From assembly GCA_035578175.1 (NCBI GenBank), contig JAQMRL010000007.1, positions 52,171,227-52,235,226 on the forward strand: a stretch of DNA of 64,000 nucleotides, written 5' to 3'. The DNA comes from Catonia carolina (lineage: Eukaryota > Arthropoda > Insecta > Hemiptera > Achilidae). The position numbers and the translations under genes were made by a program. Shown piece after piece: positions 1-10,282 of the stretch. The notes beneath the pieces are model-generated. The model made no database searches and was not told where the DNA came from. It was given only the letters and a program-made list of their open reading frames with translations. How positions within the stretch are numbered: position 1 is the first letter of the stretch; every line of letters begins with the position of its first letter.

Positions 1-350
1 TTAATAGTAAGCCATGTAAAATGAAAAACATATTCTAAATTTAATCACAAGTGAATGACGCAAAATTAAAATTAATTTCTGTAGCACTTAAAAATACGGA
101 AAATCACTAATTGACGCTAAACTAGGCTCTGGAGAAAAAAGTATGCAATAAATTTAGTCGATTTTTCAATTTGCAGTAACTTTGATTATAGCGTATTTTT
201 TTCTCCTTCAATGGAAGGAGCTTGAAATTATTGAAGCTTTTGTTGTAATATAAATACTATGACAGGGGGCCTAAAAACTTTATTTCGGTGAAAAATCATG
301 AAAATAATACTTTTCTTCTCTGTATGTACATACAAGGTAAGATAAAGTGA
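1..350 (-). mobile_element. HEL-A copy, internally deleted, cut by window start
   Basis: Read on the minus strand, this matches the ends of the HEL-A family described at 2744-3657. The part near base 50 matches the conserved region before the 3' terminus (ATGAGTGAATGACGC-like). The part at 240-350 matches the 5' end (TGAAAACAATACTTTT-like, then a degraded GGCAAGAGAAAGT). The middle, including the GT microsatellite and most tandem monomers, is missing. Family membership is clear from alignment to the other copies; exact borders are not. Confidence 0.7.
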
Positions 351-1794
351 TATACATAACCCATTAAATCTGAAACTAGTGATAAAATCGCGAGGATTTG
401 GAAAAATAAATATTGCATGAAGAATTTTTGAACATGATGATGTTTAATTATTTTCTAACCTATTAAATTAGTTACAACATGCATTTTTTGTATTTTTCAA
501 GAACTGTTGTAATTTAGTAAATTTAATGAGAGTGATACAAACATATTGAACTTGAATTATTGAGCATCGAGTAGTTAGTTAATGGACCTGTTATTTGAAT
601 CACCAGTACGCTTGCCACTACAGTAAATATACTGTTTTTTATCTACTATAATTAACAATTTCATTTCATTGGTATAATCCGTTTTTTTGATAATCCATTT
701 CGTAATTAACAATCATTAGCGGATTAGCGGCAGTTGACTGTAATGACAAAACGTCGCCTACGTTGCATACGACAAAGTATGTAGACTGGATTTTTAAAAG
801 TAGCATTGTCACTGAATTTACTTTTAGTGCAAACGAAATATTATGTTAAATATTTGCGTCCGTAAGAAATCTTAGTTATATTTTACAACACCAGGCCGCG
901 CTAAGCACACTGCTTTTCCTGACTGTATTATGTAAAAAATAACAACATATGGATTAAAATATGAAAGATATAAGTTAGCGTGCTTGTTTTCATTCACTTT
1001 CCTTGAATAAAGGTACGGGGTAAAGGCATTAAATCAAGCAAGCGTGAGCTGAATGAAGCGTATGACAAGGTGCGGTAATAAATCGGAGAAAGGGCGTGGT
1101 TAACAAGATAATGTGAGTGTCATCTTTACTGTATAATAATAATTCCAACGCGCACACGCGCACCCTCACTAGCCTATTAATGTATGTTGAAATTCATGAT
1201 TGAAACGTGATAAATCACGTCTTTTACAGTAATGAGATTACTGATAACAATTATAAAGTTAAATTATGGAAGTAATTATAAATAACTGGAATTCGTATTA
1301 ACTTTCTTTTTCATCTTCAAGCAGTACGGCAACTAAATTTAACCTAAGTCCTAATTATATGCTGTATTATTTAAAAAAATATTATTATTTTGTATGTTTA
1401 ACAATGGCTTTTGACTTAATTCGGAATGGACCAAATTTAATGTGCTTTCTTATACAGGAAGACACCTATTTCCTCTAAACTACGCGTTCGAAAAAAACAT
1501 TACATAGAAATAATGAAGCATTCTTGATATCTTTAATATCAGCTTGAATTTCCGCACCGATCGATTTATAATTTGTAAAGAGTATCCCGTCGCAGACGTC
1601 ATAAGATGACTAACGAACTATCAATTAATTACTTTAGAATATTAAGTACTAGCAATCCCTCCCATTACTTAAATTGTAAATAACACTGCAAGATAATAGC
1701 CAAATACTTTGAAAAGTTGCTGAACTGCGGAGAACCCAAAAAAAAGTTTCAAGCAGTAGTTAAAACGTCGTAAATAAGTGGATCTTATTTAAAC
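351..1794. other. No gene or repeat recognised
   Basis: AT-rich sequence with stops in all frames. Slightly GC-richer patches occur near 720-780 and 1010-1175, but neither shows a convincing reading frame or splice-site pair. Confidence 0.5.
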
Positions 1795-2071
1795 TTATAG
1801 GAGACTTTTTGAAAGAATTTTAAAAAAGTGAAAAAAATCCACGAATTACTTTCGGTTGGCCGATTTTTATGAAAATGTTCATTAGTCTCCTCATGAAACG
1901 TAACTTGACTTCCAAATTTCAACTTCGTAGGACTATCGGTTTTTAAATTATTTAGTTGAAATACACTAAGACCAATCGGTAAAAACATGTTTTGGGCTCA
2001 GAGGACCTGAAAAAATATAAATTTCCTTACCTATATATTAATTACATATAGGAAAAGAGAAAGCAAAAATT
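1795..2071 (-). mobile_element. HEL-A 5' fragment
   Basis: On the minus strand this carries the HEL-A 5' terminus (a TTTTGCTTTCTCTT variant), the block corresponding to 'CAGACCCCCTGAACCC', and the block corresponding to 'AAAATCGGTCAACCGGAAG', with many substitutions. The GT tract is absent and the 3' two thirds are missing. It looks like an old truncated copy. Confidence 0.7.
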
Positions 2072-2743
2072 CACAGTGAAAAAACGGAGATACAAACTTT
2101 TGTGAAATATCCATTGAAAATTACAGATTAATAATAATACATTGAATAATGAAACTACAAATAGCTTGTTTCGTAATATAAAACTGAATGGAATTTTTAC
2201 ACTTTTTATAGCAAAGTAAAAAATACAGTCCAGCGCAATGGAAACGTTGAATAATGAATAAAACCTGGCCGTGATGTCATTTAAGCTGACTGAATAAACT
2301 AACAGAATGATCATCGTACGTTTTATACAGACGTGACGTAATCTCAAACAGTAACAATAAAATAAAATAATTCGCACACAGATATTTTTATTCTATTACA
2401 ATACGTAGACACAGAAAACAATTAACCTTTGCAGATTTATCTTTTATTTTTGAAAAAGAGCAAACGAAGCGGGTCCGGAAAGTAAGTACCATTTTGGTAA
2501 AAATACTAAACCATTTATTCACGTATTTATTCAAGTCAATAATTTTTATATGAAAGAGTATATACCTTAAATTATTGTTTGTACCAATGTTGAGACACTT
2601 ATACATTAAGATTGAAATATAAATTTGATTAAATGGTCCTGAATTTTACAAATGCACTGCGGGCGTACTCCATTCTGCTTTGAATATCCATATTTGATGT
2701 CTGTTTACATTTTCTTGTTATACTCCAAGATAGCCTACTTCAT
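2072..2743. other. No gene or repeat recognised
   Basis: AT-rich sequence with only short open frames and no recognisable protein similarity. It separates two HEL-A copies in opposite orientations. Confidence 0.5.
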
Positions 2744-3657
2744 TTTTACTTTCTGTTGCCTATAAGAATATATAGGAAGGAAAGTATTGTTTTCATGTCG
2801 ATTTTTCGAAATCGAGTTTTCACCGGATCTATACGTTTTCAGACCCCCTGAACCCAAAAAACATGTTTTTAGCGATTGGTCTATGTGTGTGTTTGTGTGT
2901 GAACAGAATATCTCAAGAACGGAACATCGTACGAACTTGAAACTTGAAACTTAAGTTACATACCACTACCGGACCCGACACGAACATTTTCATCAAAATC
3001 GGTCAACCGGAAGTAGTAGTTTATTCGTATAATTTTTCACTTTTTTGCGATTTTCTCAAAAACTGGTCCTACGATTTTTTAAAAATCGCCTCAATTTTTT
3101 ATTCTCTACAAGATAGGGTAGGCGCCATGTTTGCTGAAATTCTGCGTGAGGCTGTTTTTACGTAAAAACATTTTCTTTTTAAGATGGCGGCTTTAATATA
3201 CATTTTAGCGCAAAACGTTATATAATAAAAGTTGTAGAGAATGTAAAATTCTACAACTTTTATTTCAAACATTTTTTTTGTATAACGCTTAGTTTAGCAG
3301 TAATTAGCAATTTTCTGTTTTTTTCTCACGAAAACGTGTGAAAAATCTATTTTTTTTTTATTTCGGCCTTAGAATGCATTTTACGACAAAAGTGTATGAA
3401 ATAAAATTTATAGGAAATTAAGAGATCTAAAACTTTTATTTTAAGCATTTTTTTGTACAGTGCCTAGTTTAGCGTGAATGAGCAATTTTCCGTATTTTTA
3501 AGCTAAACTGAGGTCGATTTTAATTTTGCGTATTTCACTAATGTTTTTTGAGGTTAGTTTTTTGTTCATTTCTAATGTTTTAATACTAATGTTAGGTTTA
3601 TTGTTAATTATTTGCATTGGCAAGAGAAAGTTGAGTGAGTGTTTCACACCAGATTTT
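2744..3657 (+). mobile_element. HEL-A: Helentron-like non-autonomous element, near full length
   Basis: The 5' end is TTTTACTTTCT(C/G)TTGCC. Its inverse, GGCAAGAGAAAGT, lies at 3619-3631, about 26 bases before the 3' end. The 3' segment in the family is TGTGTGAGTGTTTCACACC then AGATTTTT; GTGTGA/TCACAC can form a hairpin, slightly mutated here. About 140 bases in lies a short GT microsatellite (2881-2901). The 3' half contains diverged tandem monomers, each with a 'CTTAGTTTAGC' or 'CCTAGTTTAGC' motif. Inverted repeats that are terminal at the 5' end but subterminal at the 3' end, plus a 3' hairpin, a microsatellite and flanking T runs, are known features of Helentron-associated elements. No Rep/helicase coding is seen, so it would be non-autonomous. 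A TIR MITE is the alternative. Confidence 0.65.
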
Positions 3658-3757
3658 TTATATGTTCTATTGGTGAGTTACGATTTGATTTAGAATCTTT
3701 AAAGATATCACGTTCTCTCGTTAATACAACGAACTTTATTTTCCTGGTATTAATATC

Positions 3758-3969
3758 TAGGCTTAGGCTAGATATTATAGGCCTCTCATCATGCTTAGGC
3801 TAGGCCTCTCATCATGCGGTCTTGGGTTCGAATCCCATTCAGGCACGGCATTTTTTCATACGTTACAAAAAATCATTTCATCATTCACCGTCTGCATTAG
3901 CAGTAATTGCAGAATAGTCGGACGTTAAACCAAAAAAAAAAAAAAAAAAAAAAAAAATAGGCTTAGGCT
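3758..3969 (+). mobile_element. SINE-T1: tRNA-derived SINE with perfect 12-bp target duplication
   Basis: The insert at 3770-3957 is flanked by identical TAGGCTTAGGCT copies (3758-3769 and 3958-3969). It contains a tRNA B-box-like GGGTTCGAATCCC near 3826, a body ending GGACGTTAAACC, and a poly(A) run of more than 20. A 16-base direct repeat (AGGCCTCTCATCATGC) occupies the 5' head. Intact flanks and an intact A tail indicate a fairly recent LINE-mediated insertion. A normal A box is not obvious, so the head may be truncated or rearranged. Confidence 0.8.
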
Positions 3970-4096
3970 CTACTACATAGACAACATGGTGAAGGTGGTC
4001 ATTGTTGCCTACTTTTATTACAGTATAATCCGCAGAGCGGTCGTTGTTAATCCAAAATCAGCGAATTTTTATACATATTTTGACGTCAAGGACACT

Positions 4097-4772
4097 TTAA
4101 GGGGAGACTGTACTTTGTATCCCGCCAATGTTTAATTTGCTATTTTTAGGTACATTTTTCATAGGATTGGTAAAAGTTATGAAAATGAAACTTAACACAC
4201 TTATTTAACACACTTAACACACTTAGTTGTAGGGTGGTTTCAGCTACTGGCATTTTTTCAATTTAATCTGTTGAACAATAAAGTTTATAAAAGAATAACA
4301 AATAACATAAAATGTTTATAATATTTTTCATTAGCCCATAACAGACAGGTGGAGTGTCAAATTATTTACTCAATCTGTTCGTTGCAGGGCTAAAATAAAT
4401 AGTTCTGTTTCTTATCACATGGTCAGCCAAATTACATGACTGAATCATTTAAGAACAGAAGAGGTAGAGGTGTAAAAGACACTAATCTGAGTTATCTCCT
4501 CTGAAAGTAATGAATTTATTATACAGCCAGACCCTGTGGTGAATGAAGTGAAGGTGTCATTTGCAGAGTGGAAAATATGTGCTTTTCAGAGGGCTCGGCA
4601 TGCTGATAAGTGTACTTTTCCACTCAGTGAGGAAGGCAATGGTAAACCACTTGACTCCTCGTTTTACTTAGTAAAACCTCTAGAGGTTCAAACCAGCCTT
4701 TTGGCTGATGACCTAAACAACAACAACAATATTTTTCTACGTTTTTTGCATATAACTATTTTTTTGAGCACC
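4097..4772 (+). mobile_element. PB-B MITE copy, interrupted by SINE-C and 3'-truncated
   Basis: Starts at TTAA followed by GGGGAGACTGTA, as in the intact copies at 7898, 25018 and 41540. It follows the family until about 4329, is interrupted by SINE-C, and resumes at about 4728 with 'TCTACGTTTTTTGCATA' and 'GAGCACCTGA' before losing similarity near 4772. An extra duplication of 'ACACACTTA'-type sequence occurs near 4200. The right TTAA end is missing. Confidence 0.8.
4330..4727 (+). mobile_element. SINE-C, 398 bp, inserted into PB-B
   Basis: It begins near 'GCCCATAACAGACAGGTGG' and ends 'GGCTGATGACCTAAACAAC' with an AAC-type tail. Flanks are the 10-bp repeats AATATTTTTC (4320-4329 and 4728-4737), so insertion was by target-primed reverse transcription. 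The same 398-bp unit occurs at 27757-28154. The 3' part 'GAAGGCAATGGTAAACCAC' resembles tails of RTE-clade LINEs (BovB-type elements carry a similar box), which could mean RTE-driven mobility. That link is inference. A B-box-like GGTTCAAACC lies near the 3' end, but no tRNA head is seen. Confidence 0.8.
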
Positions 4773-4904
4773 TGACAATCTACTTAACTGCGATTGGGCT
4801 GTCATTAGCATTACAGATCAAATTGGAGTAAAAGATGGTTACAAAAAAGACAATCCTAGTCTCATTTTTGCTAGCACCGTTTTTATCGTAGTGATGAATC
4901 GTAT

Positions 4905-5539
4905 TCTTTATACCTAACTAGCATGCCCCGTCGCGGCTTTGCACGCGAAAAATGGTGTAATCACTTTTTTTAAATAATGTGGTTCTTGCTTTTTTAAATC
5001 CTTCTGCTTTTGAAGATTTTCTTCCTAGTGATGTTTTTTTGATGGCAGTATTGAAAATGGAAATAAAACAAAAAACAACCACAAAAAAATTGTCAAAACC
5101 AAAAACTTAAATCTAAAAGTCAAAATAAAACATCAAAGCAATTGAACACTCACTAATTAAAAAAAATTAAAACAAATTAAAGAAACACGGAACTTTACTT
5201 TTATAAAATACTCAACAATACAAAATCGTATCTACATAATAAAATACAATAAAATTATCATGTGGTGTTGCCACCAGCCGATCCTTAGCACCACGTCGCT
5301 ATTTGCTAAATCATATGACTTTATTTATGACAAATATTTATTTGAATCACATCAGCTGGTTTAAAAGCAGCAGATTATCTAACCTCATAAAAGCCTTAAT
5401 GTAGGACATAAACATTATTTCAACCCTTTAGGGCTAACTTTTTAAGGGTTTCAATAGCCTAAAACCTGCACCGGCATCATACTTACAACGTCAAAAAAAC
5501 TGCATGAAAATTGGTTCAGTAATTTAGGAGATAAAGGGG

Positions 5540-5590
<51 letters not shown>

Positions 5591-5612
5591 TTTGAATTTT
5601 ATATATATAGAT
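4905..5612 (+). repeat. Dispersed repeat with CCCCGTCGCGGC head and (CA)n/TATATATATAGATTA tail
   Basis: Starts near 'AACTAGCATGCCCCGTCG' and ends with 'GAAAATTGGTTCAG', a long CA tract and 'TTTTATATATATAGATTA'. This head and tail style is familiar from insect interspersed repeats; Lepidopteran Lep1-type Helentron-associated elements are comparable. Only one clear copy is in the window (a faint head-like match lies near 19150), so class and borders are uncertain. No protein coding was found. Confidence 0.45.
5540..5588. repeat. (CA)n microsatellite
   Basis: About 24 uninterrupted AC dinucleotides, next to the AT-rich 3' end of the dispersed repeat above. Confidence 0.95.
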
Positions 5613-5842
5613 TAACAACTTATTATATGCATCTTCCCGTTCGAATGTATTGTGGTAACTTGAGTCCTTCTTATTCCATAGCACGGTAAACTGCGATATT
5701 ATTTAATGAAATCAGTCACGAATTCGTTATTTGACGTCATCAGGTACGAACAAGGTTACGACAGAAATGAAAAATGAACTGAAGCTTTTGTACGCACGGG
5801 CGTTTCAACTGAGAACTGAACTGATAACGGGCAACTGATGAG

Positions 5843-5869
5843 TGGCTCGATGGGAAAACCGTCGAGCCA
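5843..5869. repeat. Perfect 8-bp-stem hairpin TGGCTCGA/TCGAGCCA
   Basis: Stem TGGCTCGA, 11-nt spacer, TCGAGCCA. It sits in a patch (5770-5960) rich in repeated 'CAACTGA', 'GAACTGAA' and 'CAGTTTCAGTT' motifs that partly invert across the hairpin. It may be the centre of a small degraded hairpin MITE; no target duplication was identified. Confidence 0.4.
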
Positions 5870-6010
5870 GCTTTCAGTTTCAGTTAAAACCTTCAGTTTT
5901 GATATTTAAACATCGGTTTTAAATGATATTTCAACTGATATGAGAACTGAATTAACCATGTAAAAGGGGGCTAAGACTCCGTATAGGATCTCATGGCAAT
6001 TAAGTTATAC

Positions 6011-6160
6011 TTTTTACTTTCTCTTGCCTTTATGAATATATAGAAGGGAAAGTATTGTTTTCATGTCGATTTTTCCATATCGAGTTTTCACTGGATCTAC
6101 ACGTTTACAGACCCCCTGAACCAAAAAAACATGTTTTTAGCGGTTGGTCTGTGTGTGTGT

Positions 6161-6191
<31 letters not shown>

Positions 6192-7088
6192 AACATAATA
6201 TCTCAAGAACGGAACATCGTACGAACTTAAAACTTGAAACTTAAGTTACATACCACTACTGGACCCGACACGAACATTTTCATCAAAATCGGTCAACCGG
6301 AAGTAGTAGTTTATTCATGTAATTTTTCACATTTTTGCGATTTTCTCAAAAATTGGTCCTACGTTTTTTTTTTAAAATCGCCTGGTTTACTAAATTTTTT
6401 ATTCTGACAAGATAGGGTAGGCGCCATGTTTGCTGAAATTTTTGATGAGTCTGTTTTCACGTAAAAAAAATTGTTTTTTTTTAAGATTACGGCTTTAATA
6501 CGCATTTTAGCGCAAAAATGTATATAATAAAAAATGTAGAGAATTTAAAAATCTACAACTTTTAATTCAAACATTTTGCATAAAGCTTAGTTTAGCAGTA
6601 ATTAGCGATTTTCTGTTTTTTCTTACGAAATCGTTTAAAAAATCGATTATTGAAAGAAATCAGCCTTATTATGCATTTCACGACGATAAAGTATTTTCAA
6701 ATTAGGAAAATTAAAAGATAGGAAATTAAAAGATCTATAACTTTTATTTAGAGAATTTTTCTCTACAGAGCCTAGTTTAGCGTGAAAGAGTGATTTTCAG
6801 TATTTTTAAGCAAAACTGAGGTTGATTTTCGTTTTGCGTCTTTCACTCGTGATTAAAATTAGGTTATGCTGATTGAGGTTAGTTTTTTTGTTTATTTCTA
6901 ATGTTTTATTAATAATGTTAGGTTTATTGTTAATTATTTGCATTGGCAAGAGAACGTTGTGTGAGTGTTTCAAACCAAATTTTTTATTTTACACTGTTTA
7001 CTATTGGTTAAATATAAGTTAGGTTATATGGAGTTTATTTATACAGGCAAGAGAAAGTCGTGTGAGTGTTTCACACCACATTTTTTGG
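6011..7088 (+). mobile_element. HEL-A full-length copy with two successive 3' termini
   Basis: 5' TTTTTACTTTCTCTTGCC, a GT/GC microsatellite (about 6149-6190), tandem monomers, then the 3' end GGCAAGAGAACGT plus a damaged hairpin (6944-6985). About 60 bases further on is a second, better preserved 3' end: GGCAAGAGAAAGT (7046-7058), GTGTGAGTGTTTCACACC and a T run to about 7088. Doubled termini could arise from read-through past the first terminator or from nested insertion. Confidence 0.75.
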
Positions 7089-7095
7089 ATGTATG

Positions 7096-7897
7096 CATTT
7101 TTGCTTCGTTTTCGTCTTCATCTTCTCCATCATTGGCCAGTGCCAATGCCAATTTCGTGAATAACACTTTCTATATTTTTTTTGCAACTTTATTAACACA
7201 AGAACATTATTCGAGAACAGTTAACGATTGCTAAAACTACGTAGGATATGGCATTGAGGCGTCGACTGTACATAAACGGATATGATTCATCGGAGTCCAA
7301 TTACAATTGGAGTAGCACGTTACAACAATGTTATTACGAATAAACAAATAAGCAAAGGGGACGATATATATGTATAAAAGTATTTATATTTTCTATCGTA
7401 ATTAAATTATCTATTATCGGAAATGAGTAATACGTACTAGTGTACGACACGTTTAATTACGTTAAACTGTTTAAGATAATATGAATTAACAGTAAATCAG
7501 AATTACCGTGCTGATAAAACGGGTTTGAAGAAACGTTTTTTAATGAATTTCGGTATTAGTGTCTATTCAAAGTTTGAAATTGAAAAATGTATTATATAAT
7601 TTGTATTTTGGTATAGGGAATGCATTGATGTACCATACATTGAAATAGGCTTTCGCATACTGCTGCTATGCTTCATACATCTCATCTAATTGCAATTTTT
7701 GTTTGTACTATCATATTTAATTGCAATATTGTATTTTTGTTTTTATTTATATTGTAATTTGTATACGTATTAAAAAATTTATATTTTTTTATGAGCCAAC
7801 TCCGTGCTCTAAGTTGTAGTCTATACTTATTGCAATAAAGTAATCTATGTATTTAAAAAGCAAAATCGCTTCCAATGCATTTTAAATGGGAATTCTA
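7096..7897. other. No gene recognised; possible retroelement 3' tail
   Basis: Mixed composition. 7225-7330 is GC-richer but has no convincing frame. The stretch near 7750-7855 ends 'TTGCAATAAAGTAAT' and looks like a retroelement or transcript 3' untranslated region with AATAAA; this is weak. Confidence 0.35.
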
Positions 7898-8574
7898 TTA
7901 AGGGGAGACTGTACTTTGTAACCCACCAATGTTAAATTTGCTATTTTTAAGTACATTTTTCATAGGATTGGTGAAAATACGAAAATGAAACTTTACACAC
8001 TTTTGTAGTGTGGTTTTAGCTGCTGACATTTTTTTAATATAATCTGTTTGACCATAAAATTTTAAAAGAATAACGAATAACATAAAATTTTTACAATTTT
8101 GTTCTACGTTTTTTGAATATTACTATTCTTTTGAGCACCTGAGGAAGTAAAAATAATGTCGGGGAATGTGCATCTACATGATACTTAACTGTTAAAAATT
8201 CAGCCCTGGTAGGTTAAATGGTTTCAAAGAAAAACGTACCTAAGTGTTAAAAATCTAAATTTACGGGAAAAGGCACAAATGAGAAACAAAATATAAACAA
8301 ACAAGTTTAATTTCCCATCAACAATTGGTTAGAAAGCTGCACCAACACTGGAGAATATTAAAAATAGTGAAGCAGATATTTAAAAAAAAACTAAAATTCT
8401 TTTTGCACTAAAATGAGCAATATAAAAATATGCAAAATATTTGTTCTTGGTGACACGTTAATTTTTTGTAGGATAAACCTGATAAAAACTTAAATTTTTT
8501 CAGGTCTAAACTATTGAAAAACATAAAAAACCGAAAAAATTACCAGTCAAAACCATCATACAGTCTCCCCTTAA
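7898..8574 (+). mobile_element. PB-B: intact TTAA MITE
   Basis: Bounded by TTAA at 7898-7901 and 8571-8574. Terminal inverted repeats are GGGGAGACTGTA and TACAGTCTCCCC. The inside is AT-rich, non-coding and shared with copies at 4097, 25018, 41540 and 57950. TTAA flanks are the hallmark of piggyBac-type transposition, although piggyBac ends usually start with C, so the superfamily is an inference. No transposase reading frame is present. Confidence 0.8.
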
Positions 8575-9189
8575 AGAAATCCAACAGACATGTGTTTTTA
8601 CCAAACGAGAAAATTACGAGATGTGAGGCTGGGCTAATTTGTCAGCTAAAAAGAAATACCTACGACATAATTTTTAATGAACTTTCGAAAACGTTAAAAA
8701 AGATATATTGAAAAAAATTTAAGTGTAAACTTTAAACTTATTTCTTGTAAACGGAAGAATCAATACGTTGAATAAATTCTTTTTTGTATGCTCCTTTTAT
8801 TCAGCTCATTTTCTAAGTTGAATTTTTGTTAAAAACATTTTTAAATTTTATCAATAAAACAGGCAACTACTATTTTTGTATTGAACTACTCCTGAGCACG
8901 GGTTTTTGCCTTTTCAAACAAAAAATTCCATTCGCGTCATAAAAGTAGGTGCAGATTAATCATTTTATGTATTTTATCTACTAATTTCAGTTTTGGAAAC
9001 TACTAAGTACATTATGTTTCGACGATAGAGTTTTGACAACAATAGCTTTGTCATGGGATTTAACAAACAGTGCCATTTATTACTTTTCATGATAGCGGGT
9101 TCTTTTATTCAATCGTTGTTTATCAAGAAAAATGTAGATTAAGGTAGAATTCAATTATTTATTCATCACTCGTTATTTTTCTGGATTAA
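8575..9189. other. No gene or repeat recognised
   Basis: AT-rich sequence with short open frames only. Nothing matches other parts of the window. Confidence 0.4.
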
Positions 9190-9540
9190 TTTATTTTCTC
9201 ATTTATAAAATAATCCGGATTATGCCGAGTCAGTTAGTGTTTGAAAGGTGTGAAGTAAAGTCTATTGTTGTGTCGAACAAACGTGTGTTAAAAACAGGTA
9301 CGTCCGTGATAAGGGAACAGTGCGATATTGTGTACAACCGTAAGTAAGGTTTCATTCATTATTATAAAACGTTGTAAATGGTTATATTTCATTTTAGATA
9401 AGTTTAGTTTAAAAGTTTTAGTAGAATTTTTCAATAAATTTAGTTTACCATTAAGTGAAGTAGTTTAATTGTAATTAACTAGTAGTTATAAGCATAATAA
9501 TTTATTGTAATTGATTAATTTGTTAATAAATTGTTTAAAT
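9190..9540 (+). mobile_element. LTR-1-like sequence, truncated at the SINE-C insertion
   Basis: The part 9398-9537 aligns with LTR-1 copies at 11221, 14020 and 35956 through 'AGTTTAGTTTAAA', 'AAGTAGTTTAATTGTAATT' and 'TTTATTGTAATT'. SINE-C follows directly, and the rest of the LTR is not found beyond it. The left border is uncertain. Confidence 0.45.
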
Positions 9541-9925
9541 TGCCCATAACAGGCAGGTGGAGTGTTAAATTTTTTGTTCTCGATCAGGTAGTTCCAGGTC
9601 TACAAAAAATAGTTCTGTTTCTTATGACATGGTCAGCCAATTACATGACTGAAGTATCGAAAAACAGAAGAGATAGAGGAGTAAAAGACACAGAGTCAGA
9701 GTTATCTCCTCTGAGAATAATTAATTTCATTATACTTTGGTGAATGAAGTGAAGCTGTCATTTGCAGGGTGGATAGTAGATGCTTTTCAGAGGGCATGGT
9801 GGGTGATAAGGATACTTTCCCACTCAGTGAGGAAGGTAAGGTAAACCACCTTACTCTTCGTTTTACTTAGTAAAGCCTCTAGAGGTTCAAACCAGCCTTT
9901 CGGTTGATGAACTGAACAATACATA
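9541..9925 (+). mobile_element. SINE-C copy, diverged
   Basis: Starts at 'GCCCATAACAGGCAGGTGG', covers the whole SINE-C body with several deletions, and ends near 'GGTTGATGAACTGAACAA' with an AATA-rich tail. The target duplication cannot be defined in the AT-rich flanks. Confidence 0.75.
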
Positions 9926-10145
9926 AATAAATACACAACATGCACCTCACAAAAAACTTTAATTAAATAAAAAACTTGTTGAACATATGTAAATTTAAAG
10001 TACAATAATAATAATGCAACTTTGTAAAAGATAAAGAGGTGTGTAGTCCATTTTAATAAATACAATTCCTATAAAAATAAATGCATAATAAAAACACTGC
10101 ATTGTAGTAAATTGAGTATATTCAATGATAAACGCATTTACTCAC

Positions 10146-10213
10146 CAATAAACTCGACCAATAGAAGGTATATAGGCTTATCTGCGGGTCATGGAGACAA
10201 CCTTCGATGTACC
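10146..10213 (-). CDS. Candidate internal exon (68 bp, minus strand)
   Basis: On the minus strand, the acceptor-like TTTTATTTTTCAG precedes the segment and the donor GTGAGT follows it (complement of 10145-10140). The 68 bases are clearly GC-richer than their flanks. One phase is fully open: two bases, then 22 codons reading YIEGCLHDPQ...YWSSLL. The other two phases contain stops. No family is recognised. Phase implies one base from an upstream exon and ends on a complete codon. Splice-like signals can occur by chance in 64 kb, so this is a candidate only. Confidence 0.3.
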
Positions 10214-10282
10214 CTGAAAAATAAAATCACAAATCGATTAGAATGAGCTTCAAATTATGTTTTAATAAATTACAGAAATAAA

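Noticed and set aside
2744..3657. HEL-A as an ordinary TIR MITE
   Set aside because: The inverted repeat is terminal only at the 5' end; all complete copies conserve about 26 further bases with a hairpin beyond the 3' repeat, and no constant target duplication is seen. Not fully excluded.
4536..4775. Frame conserved between two loci (EVKVSF-EWKICAFQRARHADK)
   Set aside because: Both loci are young SINE-C copies; the shared frame follows from recent copying. The start here is GTG, and other SINE-C copies break the frame.
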